Positions 1-7,806 of a stretch of DNA of 18,733 nucleotides are shown one piece after another (the stretch's first letter is position 1; each line of letters begins with the position of its first letter). The DNA is from Spirochaetia bacterium (GTDB lineage Bacteria > Spirochaetota > Spirochaetia > Treponematales > Breznakiellaceae). The position numbers and the translations under genes are program-made. The DNA is taken from NCBI GenBank assembly GCA_025997715.1, contig BNUY01000046.1, positions 1 through 18,733 on the forward strand. The letters run 5' to 3'. The notes below the pieces were generated by a model that was given only the letters and a program-made list of their open reading frames with translations, was not told where the DNA came from and made no database searches.

Positions 1-404
1 GCGGCATTGGGGTTCAGTTGATCGGCAAAATCCGGGAACTCCTTGACAAAGAATGGCCGGGGGACTGGGATATTATTGCCCTGGGGACGAATTCGGCGGC
101 CACGGAGCGGATGGTCAGGGCGGGCGCCCACCGGGGAGCCACCGGGGAAAACGCGGTGAAGGTTTCGGTGGGGCTGGGGGACTTCATCCTGGGGCCCATC
201 GGGATTGTGCTGGCGAACGCCCTCATGGGGGAGATTACCGGTTCCATGGCGGAGGCGGTGCTGGGGGCGCAGGGGGACAGGATACTGGTACCCATACAGC
301 AGGATCACTTTACCTTAGCGGGGTTTGAAGCCCTGCCCCTAGGAAAGATGGTGGACAAGGCGGTGGAGATCCTCGGAGACAGGATACGGGGAAAGAAATC
401 GTGA
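1..404 (+). CDS. DUF3842 family protein, 5'-truncated by the window edge
   Basis: The reading frame is open from the first base, and in-frame codons before the TTG at 18 read G-I-G-V-Q. This continues the glycine-rich GxGIG turn that opens DUF3842 proteins, so the true start lies upstream and TTG 18 is not the start. Visible family hallmarks are the 'ALGTNS' segment, 'GATGENA', 'GPIGIVLANALMGEIT' and a C-terminal 'ILVPIQ' strand. The fold is probably Rossmann-like. The biochemical function of the family is not established to my knowledge. The gene ends in GTGA, where its TGA overlaps the GTG start of the downstream permease by four bases, so the two are almost certainly co-translated and may work together. 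The family call is from remembered motifs and is fairly secure; no role is claimed. Confidence 0.8.
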   Translation, partial: GIGVQLIGKIRELLDKEWPGDWDIIALGTNSAATERMVRAGAHRGATGENAVKVSVGLGDFILGPIGIVLANALMGEITGSMAEAVLGAQGDRILVPIQQDHFTLAGFEALPLGKMVDKAVEILGDRIRGKKS

Positions 405-1630
405 AGATAGGCGGCAAGAATATTTCCCTAAGGGACATTTACCGGCCGGACGCAAAATATCTGCGCTTTCTTGCGGTCCTCCTGACCTATGGTATCTCCT
501 ACGGTTTGTACCGGGGGATACAGGATAACTATCTTGCGGAACTGGTTCATATCACCAACTTTGAACGGGGGGTGGTGGAATTTTTCCGGGAGATTCCCGG
601 CCTGCTGGTGGTGCTGATCTTCGCGATACTGTACCGCCTTTCAGAAAGCCGGGTGTTCAAGATCGGTTTGATTATTATGGTTGCGGGGCTTTCCGGACTC
701 CTTTTCGCGGGGACCGGGAAATTCATGGTGGTGCTTTTTATGGTGGTCTACAGCCTGGGAGAACATATCGTGTTACCCCTGCGGAGTACCATTTCCATGC
801 ACCTGGCGAAAAAGGAAACCGGCGGCGTGGCCCTGGGGGTTACCGGGGCCCTGGACCAGGCGGGACGGATCACCGGGTTTATCCTGGTAACGATACTGTT
901 CCTCATCGCAGGCCATTTCGGCTACCAACGGAACGACATCCTCCCCTTCAAGGTGATCTTCGGTATATCGGCGGCCTTTATGATCACCGCAGTAGTCTTT
1001 GTGCTGCCCATGGAGGAAACACAAAACAAATCCCCCCGGCGGCGTTTTTACTTTGCCAAAAAATTTTCCAAGTTCTACATGCTGGAAGTTTTTTACGGCG
1101 CACGGAAACAGGTCTTCCTCACCTTTGCGCCCTACGTGCTGATCCTCCACTACGGCGCCGATGCATCGGTTATCGCCCTGCTCATGGCGGTGAGCGCCGG
1201 CCTCAGCATCGTTTTCAACCCCCTGATAGGGAAACTAATCGACAAGCTGGGATATAAGACCATCATGGTGGCGGATACCCTCATCCTGGTGGTGGTTTGC
1301 TTCTTCTACGGTTTCGCTCACCGGCTTTTTCCCCCGCGCATCGCCTATATGGTGGTCTGCGCAAACTACATCATGGACGCCATCATTTCCCTGGCAAGCA
1401 TGGCCAGCAGCGTGTATGTGCAGGATATCGCCGCAAGCCAGGAGGAGGTCACCGCCACCCTTTCCACGGGCATATCGGTGAACCATGTGATCAGCATCTT
1501 CATCGCCCTTATGGGGGGCTGGATATGGAAGGTCACGGGGATCGAGGTGCTCTTCTCCCTTTCGGCTTTCCTGGGCATCCTCAACAGTATCTATGCGGCG
1601 ACCATTAAAAAGCCTGAGCCGGGCACTTGA
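401..1630 (+). CDS. Major facilitator superfamily (MFS) permease
   Basis: A 409-residue polytopic membrane protein of usual MFS length. About 11-12 hydrophobic helices are visible, beginning near residues 23-40 and ending near 360-395. Between the halves, around residues 205-225, lies a basic cytoplasmic loop (NKSPRRRFYFAKK). The segment GKLIDKLGYK (about 280-290) resembles the MFS motif-A loop between helices of the second half. The GTG start at 401 overlaps the stop of the DUF3842 gene by four bases, so expression should be coupled. There is no obvious separate ribosome site beyond GGGGAAAG just upstream. The substrate cannot be told from sequence. The linked genes (DUF3842 upstream, lar maturation genes downstream after a gap) do not settle it. 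A metabolite or carboxylate carrier is possible but unproven. Confidence 0.85.
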   Translation: MKIGGKNISLRDIYRPDAKYLRFLAVLLTYGISYGLYRGIQDNYLAELVHITNFERGVVEFFREIPGLLVVLIFAILYRLSESRVFKIGLIIMVAGLSGLLFAGTGKFMVVLFMVVYSLGEHIVLPLRSTISMHLAKKETGGVALGVTGALDQAGRITGFILVTILFLIAGHFGYQRNDILPFKVIFGISAAFMITAVVFVLPMEETQNKSPRRRFYFAKKFSKFYMLEVFYGARKQVFLTFAPYVLILHYGADASVIALLMAVSAGLSIVFNPLIGKLIDKLGYKTIMVADTLILVVVCFFYGFAHRLFPPRIAYMVVCANYIMDAIISLASMASSVYVQDIAASQEEVTATLSTGISVNHVISIFIALMGGWIWKVTGIEVLFSLSAFLGILNSIYAATIKKPEPGT

Positions 1631-1674
1631 CATCTACATTTGAAAGGGGTATCCTATAAACATGGAGGCAACCA

Positions 1675-1887
1675 ATGGGAACAATACTCGACCAGCTTCT
1701 TTCCGTTCAAACCATTGTAGCCCTATGTACCGGCATAGGAGTCATTTTTACGATTTATCAGAACCACCGGATAAAGACAAATGACCTTCAGCATCTGGAA
1801 AAATATACCGTTGCCATAGGGAATGCCACCCATGCCATTTTGCTTCACATGGACATGAAAGACGAAGCCCAAAAACTTCACCGATAA
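1675..1887 (+). CDS. Small single-span membrane protein, unknown
   Basis: A 70-residue ORF. It starts at an ATG seven bases after a good GGAGG (1664-1668), which favours real translation. Residues about 7-27 (LLSVQTIVALCTGIGVIFTIYQ region) form one hydrophobic segment. A polar, His/Asp/Lys-containing tail of about 40 residues follows, ending at TAA. The arrangement suggests a short N-terminal membrane anchor with a cytoplasmic tail. I recognise no family. The gene lies 44 bp after the MFS gene and 99 bp before larE on the same strand, so it may be the last gene of the first group or the first of the lar group. A further 31-codon frame (1911-2006) follows it and overlaps the larE start; a broken longer gene is an alternative reading. 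Confidence 0.55.
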   Translation: MGTILDQLLSVQTIVALCTGIGVIFTIYQNHRIKTNDLQHLEKYTVAIGNATHAILLHMDMKDEAQKLHR

Positions 1888-1986
1888 GAAATAACCGCGC
1901 ATCGTTGCTTATGGCCTCCTTCATGCAAATCGCCTTCATTGACGGGTACCCCAAAAAAATGGTATCACAGATACAGGAGTATCTTC

Positions 1987-2838
1987 ATGCCAAGTTCCTT
2001 AGATGAAAAATATCAGACCCTCTTAGCTTTAATTGCCGAAAAGGGTGCGGTGGCGGTGGCCTTTTCCGGCGGGGTGGACAGTTCCTTCCTCTGCCATGCC
2101 TCTGCATCGGCTCTGGGCGCCAAGGCTATCGCCATAACCGTGGTGAGTCCCATGCTTCCCAAAAGTGAAATCGAATGCGCCGCCATGGTGGCCCGAAAAG
2201 TCGGGATTGAGCACATATTAATAGAAGAATCCGAGATCGATGATGAGGTGGCGGCGAACCCCAAGGAGCGGTGTTACTACTGCAAGAAAATCGAGTTCGG
2301 CGCCATCCTTGAGACGGCCAAAAAGCGGGGTATCCACACGGTGCTGGACGGCTCGAACCTGGACGATATGACGGATTACCGGCCGGGGCTTAAGGCCTTG
2401 GCGGAACTGGAAATTGTTAGTCCCCTGCGGGCGGCGGGGCTGACCAAGCAGGATATCCGGGACCTGTCCAAGCGTTTCGACCTGCCCACCTGGGACAAGC
2501 CGGCCTTTGCCTGCCTGGCCTCCCGGATTCCCTATGGGGAACGGATCGACCGGGAAAAATTATCCCGGGTGGAAAAGGCCGAGACCCTCCTGCGGGAGAA
2601 AGGGTTCCGGCAGTTCCGGGTTCGCTCCCACGGCGACATCGCCCGTATTGAAGTGGCCCCGGAGGAACGGCGGCGCTTTTTTGACGAAAAACTTATGGAC
2701 AGCGTTTCCCGGTCCTTTAAGTCCTACGGTTTCTTATACGCGGCCCTGGAACTGGAGGGCTATGTCATGGGAAACCTGAACCGCGCCATCCCGGCGGTTG
2801 ACAGTCCTATCATGATACCTACCGTTCGAATGGCTTGA
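1987..2838 (+). CDS. larE: LarE, ATP-dependent sacrificial sulfur insertase
   Basis: LarE activates the carboxylates of the NPN precursor with ATP and then transfers sulfur. In the well-studied enzyme from Lactiplantibacillus plantarum the sulfur comes from its own cysteine 176. From the ATG at 1987 (AGGAG at 1975-1979, seven bases upstream) the protein is 283 aa. The PP-loop SGGVDSS is at residues 27-33, the RCYYCKK motif has Cys96 and Cys99, and ACLASRIPYGE carries a cysteine that falls exactly at residue 176. This numbering match supports the chosen start over the in-frame TTG at 1939, which lacks a ribosome site. The residue two before Cys176 is Phe, so no extra cysteine is seen there. 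A TTGACG/TATCAC pair at 1939-1968 is a possible but weak promoter. larC follows nine bases after the stop. Confidence 0.93.
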   Translation: MPSSLDEKYQTLLALIAEKGAVAVAFSGGVDSSFLCHASASALGAKAIAITVVSPMLPKSEIECAAMVARKVGIEHILIEESEIDDEVAANPKERCYYCKKIEFGAILETAKKRGIHTVLDGSNLDDMTDYRPGLKALAELEIVSPLRAAGLTKQDIRDLSKRFDLPTWDKPAFACLASRIPYGERIDREKLSRVEKAETLLREKGFRQFRVRSHGDIARIEVAPEERRRFFDEKLMDSVSRSFKSYGFLYAALELEGYVMGNLNRAIPAVDSPIMIPTVRMA

Positions 2839-2847
2839 GGAGTACCC

Positions 2848-4242
2848 TTGAAAACCCTGCACTTCGACTGCTTTGCCGGCATCTCCGGCGATATGGCCTT
2901 GGGGGCCTTTGTGGACCTGGGAGTCGATCCCGATACCCTCCGTACGGAACTTGGTAAGCTCGGCCTGGCGGGTTGGGACCTCCGCTTTGAACGGGACCGG
3001 CGGGGGGGTATCACCGGGACACACGCGGTGGTGGACCTGGGGGATAGGACGGATCACCACGCTGCGGACATAGGTCCGATGGATGGGGATGAAGATAGCG
3101 GGCACGGCCACGAACACGGACATTCACATAATGCAAGCGACACACCTGATCACGTATCACGTACCGCACCGGAACAAGAGCACAGCCATGAGCATGTACA
3201 CGATGTACAAAGCAATACGCATAACCAGGACCACGGCAGCACACACGAACACTCCCACAGTAAAACTACCTGGAAAGAAATCCGGTCCCTCATTACGGGC
3301 TCAAGCCTGAGTGAAGGGGCGAAGCGCCGAGCCCTGGATATTTTTGCCCGTATCGCCTGCGCGGAGGCCCAGGTGCACGGAATGGCGGAGGAGGATGTGG
3401 CTTTCCACGAAGTTGGGGCCATGGATTCGATCATTGATATTGTGGGGGCCGCCGTCTGCCTGGACCTATTGAAACCGGATCGCATCACCTGTTCGGAAGT
3501 CGAACTGGGGGGCGGCATGGTCCGTTGCGCCCACGGGATTTTGCCCGTCCCTGCCCCGGCCACCGTAATACTAACCCGTGGCATGCCGGTTAGGACCGGG
3601 GGCTTCCCTAAGGAAATGACCACCCCCACCGGCGCCGCGATCCTCGCTTCCTGCGTGGATGAATTTATCAGCGGCGGCAGTTTCCGGGAAATCAAAACCG
3701 GATACGGCATCGGAACCCGGAAGATGGATAAGCCCAACCTGCTCCGCATTTCCTGGCGGGAGGAAAGTAATGCTGCGAGCACGGAAACTGAAGCCCCCTG
3801 GCAAACCGAGGAACTAATCCTCATGGAGGCCAACATCGACGACATGAGCGGTGAAGCCCTGGGCTTCCTCATGGAGAGCCTCTTTGCCGCAGGCGCCCTG
3901 GATCTTACCTTTACCCCCTGCGTGATGAAGAAGTCCCGGCCGGGGACCATCGTTTCGGTTTTAACCGGGGCGGAAAAACTCAATGCGCTCCGGGAAACCC
4001 TGTTCCGGAGGTCCACTACCATCGGCTTTCGGGAAACCACGGTACGGCGGCTTTCCCTGCGAAGGGAGGAGGAACGGCTGGACGCGGATTACGGAGAGAC
4101 ACGGAGAAAAACGGTGTATTACGGCGCAGAAAAACTGCGTTCAAAAATCGAATTTGAAGACCGCGCCCGGCTTGCACGGGAACGGGGGATCCCGCTGGAA
4201 GAAGCGGAAAGGATTATCAACGATGGATTTGCCGGAAAATGA
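2848..4242 (+). CDS. larC: LarC, nickel-inserting cyclometallase
   Basis: LarC inserts nickel into the dithiocarboxylated pyridinium nucleotide in a CTP-dependent step, giving the mature pincer cofactor. The start is a TTG at 2848, five bases after GAGGAG (2837-2842), which partly overlaps the larE stop. The 464-residue protein opens with DCFAGISGDMALGAF (residues 7-21). It has HEVGAMDSIIDI and GGGMVRCAHGILPVPAPA in the middle, and NIDDMSGEALGFLMESL followed by MKKSRPG in the C-terminal domain, all LarC signatures. Residues 70-137 form a low-complexity insert with 17 histidines, probably a nickel-binding reservoir. In L. plantarum the two LarC domains are joined by a programmed frameshift; here they are one continuous frame. 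The last 20 bases overlap larB. Confidence 0.93.
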   Translation: MKTLHFDCFAGISGDMALGAFVDLGVDPDTLRTELGKLGLAGWDLRFERDRRGGITGTHAVVDLGDRTDHHAADIGPMDGDEDSGHGHEHGHSHNASDTPDHVSRTAPEQEHSHEHVHDVQSNTHNQDHGSTHEHSHSKTTWKEIRSLITGSSLSEGAKRRALDIFARIACAEAQVHGMAEEDVAFHEVGAMDSIIDIVGAAVCLDLLKPDRITCSEVELGGGMVRCAHGILPVPAPATVILTRGMPVRTGGFPKEMTTPTGAAILASCVDEFISGGSFREIKTGYGIGTRKMDKPNLLRISWREESNAASTETEAPWQTEELILMEANIDDMSGEALGFLMESLFAAGALDLTFTPCVMKKSRPGTIVSVLTGAEKLNALRETLFRRSTTIGFRETTVRRLSLRREEERLDADYGETRRKTVYYGAEKLRSKIEFEDRARLARERGIPLEEAERIINDGFAGK

Positions 4243-4906
4243 GAACCAAGGTTCTTTGGACTTTGCCGTCATAGACAGTGACCGGGATAAACGTACCGGC
4301 TACCCCGAGGTGGTGTTCTGCGCCGGGAAAACTGCGGATCAGGCGGAGGCCATCATTGTAAGGATGCGGGATGCGGGACTGCCGGTACTGGGAACTAAGG
4401 CCGGGGAGGTTCTGGCGGATAGGATACTGCGGCGCTTCAGCGAGGCGGAGTACGACACCGGTTCCCGGATACTTACCGTGGGCAGCGTCCTGGCCAAGAC
4501 AGACCGGAAGGGGCTGGTGGCGGTGGTAGCCGCGGGTACCTCGGACCTGCCCATCGCCCGGGAAGCGGCGCTGTCCGCAGAATTCCTGGGCAGCAACGTA
4601 GAACTGATCTGCGATGTGGGGATTGCGGGGATACACCGGCTCTTCAAACGCCTGCCGGATATCCGGAAAGCCCGGGTAGTGGTGGCGGTGGCGGGGATGG
4701 AGGGCGCATTGGCAGGGGTTATCGCCGGGCAGGTGTCCGCGCCGGTCATCGCGGTGCCCACCAGCGTAGGGTACGGCGCGGCATTCGGCGGGCTTTCCGC
4801 GTTACTGGGGATGCTCACCTCCTGCGCGCCGGGGATCTCGGTGGTGAATATCGACAATGGGTTCGGGGCGGGGTATCAGGCGAATCTTATTAACCAAAGA
4901 TTATAG
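4223..4906 (+). CDS. larB: LarB, nicotinic acid adenine dinucleotide carboxylase/hydrolase
   Basis: LarB carries out the first step of NPN synthesis: it carboxylates the pyridinium ring of NaAD at C5 and cleaves the phosphoanhydride, giving P2CMN. The ATG at 4223 lies inside the end of larC (20-base overlap) with AAAGGA nine bases upstream, giving 227 aa. The frame is open further up inside larC, but that part is larC shadow. Residues 21-36 contain DRDKRTGYPEVVFCAG, the LarB entry motif. The PurE-like domain follows (GTSDLPIAREA at 105-115, AGMEGALAGVIAG at 157-169, PTSVGYGAAFGG at 179-190). Cys201 in LTSCAPGISVVNIDNGFGAG sits about 20 residues earlier than the catalytic Cys221 of the longer L. 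plantarum enzyme, so it is probably the nucleophile. It is the last gene of the larECB unit. Confidence 0.93.
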   Translation: MDLPENENQGSLDFAVIDSDRDKRTGYPEVVFCAGKTADQAEAIIVRMRDAGLPVLGTKAGEVLADRILRRFSEAEYDTGSRILTVGSVLAKTDRKGLVAVVAAGTSDLPIAREAALSAEFLGSNVELICDVGIAGIHRLFKRLPDIRKARVVVAVAGMEGALAGVIAGQVSAPVIAVPTSVGYGAAFGGLSALLGMLTSCAPGISVVNIDNGFGAGYQANLINQRL

Positions 4907-4930
4907 GTAAACCACAACTGGTATTAGGGG

Positions 4931-4963
4931 TGGCCGGTTTTCACGTATATCTTTTTCCGGCCA
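4931..4963. terminator. Perfect 7-bp inverted repeat after larB
   Basis: TGGCCGG at 4931-4937 pairs perfectly with CCGGCCA at 4957-4963 around a 19-base, T-rich loop. It lies 24 bases after the larB stop and ahead of the clpS promoter candidate. The loop is long and no clear T-run follows, so it is an imperfect intrinsic terminator at best. It could also be a protein-binding dyad upstream of clpS. Confidence 0.35.
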
Positions 4964-4965
4964 TA

Positions 4966-4994
4966 TTGCACTACCTCTCTTTATACACTATCCT
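4966..4994 (+). promoter_or_regulatory. Candidate sigma-70 promoter for clpS
   Basis: TTGCAC (4966-4971) and TATCCT (4989-4994) are separated by 17 bases. Transcription would begin near 5001-5003, that is at or just before the clpS ATG, implying a nearly leaderless message. This fits the absence of a purine-rich ribosome site before that ATG. A TATACA at 4982-4987 is also present but has no matching upstream box. Inference from motif match only. Confidence 0.4.
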
Positions 4995-5002
4995 TTATTA
5001 TC

Positions 5003-5314
5003 ATGCCTTGGTTTGCAGGAAATGAAGCGGCTCCGACCGTAAAACGGAAACACAAACTGGTAGAACCGGAGAATTTCCGGGTCGTTTTGCTGAACGATAA
5101 CTATACCACCATGGACTTCGTGGTGGAGATTTTGATGTTTGTCTTCCGCAAAAGCGAGGCGGAATCGAACCGCGTCATGATGGACATTCACCGGAGGGGA
5201 CGGGGCGTTGCGGGGATTTATCCCTGGGACATAGCCCAGACCAAGGCGGAGCAAGTCCATGCCATGGCCCGGCAGAACGAATTTCCCCTGCGTTGTGTAG
5301 TGGAAAAAAACTGA
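5003..5314 (+). CDS. clpS: ClpS, N-degron adaptor
   Basis: ClpS binds proteins with N-terminal Leu, Phe, Trp or Tyr and delivers them to ClpA for degradation by ClpAP. The 103-residue length is normal. A short flexible N-terminal tail (residues 1-22) precedes the core, where the family motif VVLLNDNYTTMDFVVEIL (about 27-44) includes the Asn-Asp pair and the Met lining the N-end pocket. The VMMDIHRRGRGVAGIYP segment (about 58-74) carries the conserved His and the GxG turn. No Shine-Dalgarno sequence is visible before ATG 5003. The gene is 33 bases upstream of clpA and two genes upstream of aat, a context that strongly confirms the assignment. Confidence 0.96.
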   Translation: MPWFAGNEAAPTVKRKHKLVEPENFRVVLLNDNYTTMDFVVEILMFVFRKSEAESNRVMMDIHRRGRGVAGIYPWDIAQTKAEQVHAMARQNEFPLRCVVEKN

Positions 5315-5347
5315 CAAATTGAGTATACTTATGGGGAGGGGTGAATA

Positions 5348-7795
5348 ATGAAAATCAGCCGCCATGTACAGGCGATAATCAATGCCGCTTATAATGAGGC
5401 CAAGGTACGTAACCACGAGTACCTGACCCCTGAGCATGTTCTCTACGCGGCTCTGTCCTTTAACGAGGTCCAGAGTATTCTTGTTGCCAGCGGAGCCAAC
5501 CTGGGAGAGCTTAAACTCGGGATGGAGGACTATTTTGTCAAGCAGGTTCCCACCCAGGACAATACCGAGCCCACCCAGACCGTGGGTTTCCAGAGCGTCC
5601 TGGAACGGGCGGTCCTCCAAAGCCAGTCGTCCCAGAAGCAGACCCTGGGCATCGCCGATATTCTGGTGTCCCTCTACGACGAGGAACGGAACTATTGCGC
5701 CTATTACCTCCGCAAATCGGGGATAAAGAACCGTCTGGAACTCCTGGAAAGCCTTTCCCATGAATTCGAGGACGAGAACGAGGGGCCCTTCAACTTTTCC
5801 CAGAGCTATTCCCGGTATAACCGGATGGGCTCCAACGTCCCCGAGGGCGAAGGCGGCCCCGGCGGTTTTCCCGAGGAAGGGGAACCCGTGGAAACCGCCC
5901 AGCGGACCAGGCCCAACAAGAAAAGCGCCCTGGAACGGTTCGCCACGGAACTCACCGCCTTAGCCCGGCTCGGCAAACTGGAGCCGGTAATCGGCCGTCA
6001 GCTTGAGTTGGACCGCACCGTGCAGGTCCTCTGCCGCCGCCTTAAAAACAACCCCGTCCATGTGGGGGACTCCGGGGTGGGTAAAACCGCCATCACCGAA
6101 GGGCTGGCCCAAAAAATCGTTGCGGGGGATGTCCCCCCTACCCTCAAGGACTTTTCTATCTATTCTTTGGACATGGGCGCACTGGTGGCAGGCACCAAGT
6201 ACCGGGGGGATTTTGAGGAACGGATCAAGCGGGTTATAGAAGAAATCCTGAAAAAAGAGAAGGCCATCCTCTTTATTGACGAGATCCACACCATCATTGG
6301 GGCCGGTTCCGTTTCGGGCAGCGCCCTGGACGCTTCCAACCTCCTCAAGCCCGTTCTTGCATCGGGGAAACTCCGCTGCATCGGCTCCACCACCCATGAG
6401 GAATACAGTAAATTCTTTGACAAGGACCGTGCCCTGTCCCGGCGTTTCCAGAAAATTGACATCGACGAGCCCAGCCAGGAGGACGCCATCACCATCCTCA
6501 ATGGCCTCAAGTCCAAATACGAGGACTACCATAAGGTTCGGTACAACGATGAGGCGGTAGAAAGCGCGGTACGGCTTTCCGCCCAATTCATCACCGAGCG
6601 CCGTCTCCCGGACAAGGCCATCGACGTGATTGACGAGGCGGGGGCATTTGCCCGGATTGAAGCTTTCAAGAACAAGGCGGCGGATGGCGGCGGCAACCCG
6701 GAGGACGGGGTGGAAAGCCCGTCGGCGGATCATTTCTCGGCGAAACAGCCCTCACCGGAATCGGCGGAATTTCCCATAGACATCGGCCTCAAGCTCATCG
6801 AAACCGTGGTTGCCAAGATAGCCCGCATCCCTGAACGGTCGGTGGGGGAAAGTGAAAAGGACAAGCTCCGGTTCCTGGAGGACAAGCTCCGGGCGCGGAT
6901 TTTCGGTCAGGACGCGGCGATTCTGGCGGCGGTAAAGGCGGTCAAGCGTTCCCGGGCGGGTTTCCGGGCGGACAACAAGCCGGTGGCAAACTTCCTCTTT
7001 GTGGGCCCCACCGGGGTCGGCAAAACCGAATTGGCCCGGCAATTGGCGGACATTCTTGGGGTGCCCATGCACCGTTTCGACATGAGCGAATACCAGGAAA
7101 AGCACACCGTGTCCCGGCTCATTGGTTCACCCCCGGGCTATGTGGGTTATGAGGAAGGGGGCCTCCTCACGGACGCCATCCGGAAACAGCCCCACAGCGT
7201 GGTTCTCATGGACGAAATCGAAAAGGCCCACCCGGATGTCTACAACATCCTGCTCCAGATCATGGACTACGCCACCCTGACCGACAACAACGGCCGGAAG
7301 GCGGATTTCCGCAACGTGGTCTTCATCATGACCAGCAACGCCGGGGCCCGGGAAATCGGGAAGAGCCTTATCGGGTTCGGGGAGCGGGTTGCCGGGGATG
7401 CGGAGGTGGACAGCGCGGTGGAACGCATCTTTACCCCGGAATTCCGCAACCGCCTGGACGCGGTGATCCGGTTCGGCCACCTTTCCAAGGAGATCATGTG
7501 CTCCATCGTTCGCAAAGAACTGGACCTCTTTGTCGCCCAACTGGCGGAAAAGAAGGTCAGCCTGGAAATAAGCGACGCCTGTGTGGATCAACTTGCAATG
7601 GAAGGCTACAGCCAGGAATTCGGCGCCCGTAACGTAGGCCGCCTCATCGAAGACAAGATCAAGGCATTCTTTGTGGACGAGGTTCTCTTCGGCAGCCTTA
7701 GTGCAGGGGGCAGCGCCTATGCGGACTGGCAGGACGGGGACTACCACATTGAGGTACGCAGTTCGGCGGAAGCACTGGCACCAGCGGAGGCGTAG
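5348..7795 (+). CDS. clpA: ClpA, ATP-dependent unfoldase of the ClpAP protease
   Basis: A class-I Clp/Hsp100 ATPase of 815 aa with strong residue-level similarity to E. coli ClpA. The double Clp N-domain (about 1-140) leads through an acidic, Gly-rich linker (about 145-190) into AAA module 1. Module 1 has Walker A GDSGVGKT at 240-247 and Walker B FIDE with Asp311 and Glu312. Module 2 has Walker A GPTGVGKT at 553-560 and Walker B Asp622 and Glu623. No ClpB-type coiled-coil middle domain is present. The ClpP-docking tripeptide appears as IGF (675-677), the form usual in ClpX, where E. coli ClpA has IGL. The stretch between modules (about 440-475) is low-complexity and longer than in E. coli. 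The ATG follows a strong GGGGAGGG (5333-5340). clpP is not in the window. Confidence 0.96.
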   Translation: MKISRHVQAIINAAYNEAKVRNHEYLTPEHVLYAALSFNEVQSILVASGANLGELKLGMEDYFVKQVPTQDNTEPTQTVGFQSVLERAVLQSQSSQKQTLGIADILVSLYDEERNYCAYYLRKSGIKNRLELLESLSHEFEDENEGPFNFSQSYSRYNRMGSNVPEGEGGPGGFPEEGEPVETAQRTRPNKKSALERFATELTALARLGKLEPVIGRQLELDRTVQVLCRRLKNNPVHVGDSGVGKTAITEGLAQKIVAGDVPPTLKDFSIYSLDMGALVAGTKYRGDFEERIKRVIEEILKKEKAILFIDEIHTIIGAGSVSGSALDASNLLKPVLASGKLRCIGSTTHEEYSKFFDKDRALSRRFQKIDIDEPSQEDAITILNGLKSKYEDYHKVRYNDEAVESAVRLSAQFITERRLPDKAIDVIDEAGAFARIEAFKNKAADGGGNPEDGVESPSADHFSAKQPSPESAEFPIDIGLKLIETVVAKIARIPERSVGESEKDKLRFLEDKLRARIFGQDAAILAAVKAVKRSRAGFRADNKPVANFLFVGPTGVGKTELARQLADILGVPMHRFDMSEYQEKHTVSRLIGSPPGYVGYEEGGLLTDAIRKQPHSVVLMDEIEKAHPDVYNILLQIMDYATLTDNNGRKADFRNVVFIMTSNAGAREIGKSLIGFGERVAGDAEVDSAVERIFTPEFRNRLDAVIRFGHLSKEIMCSIVRKELDLFVAQLAEKKVSLEISDACVDQLAMEGYSQEFGARNVGRLIEDKIKAFFVDEVLFGSLSAGGSAYADWQDGDYHIEVRSSAEALAPAEA

Positions 7796-7806
7796 AGCCT
7801 TATCCC

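Noticed and set aside
3150..4040. Long open frame on the - strand opposite larC (296 codons)
   Set aside because: It is the antisense shadow of a GC-rich gene with clear LarC motifs, and its translation shows Ser/Arg/Pro-rich shadow composition with no recognisable domain.
4085..4118. ACGGAGAGACACGGAGAAAAACGG-like tandem in larC resembling dispersed 'cacggag' repeats
   Set aside because: It lies inside the normal LarC C-terminal reading frame, aligns with the expected strand of the family and leaves no disruption, so it is probably chance.
5320..5330. TATACT (5324-5329) between clpS and clpA as a separate clpA promoter
   Set aside because: No acceptable -35 box at the right distance; co-transcription from upstream is simpler.
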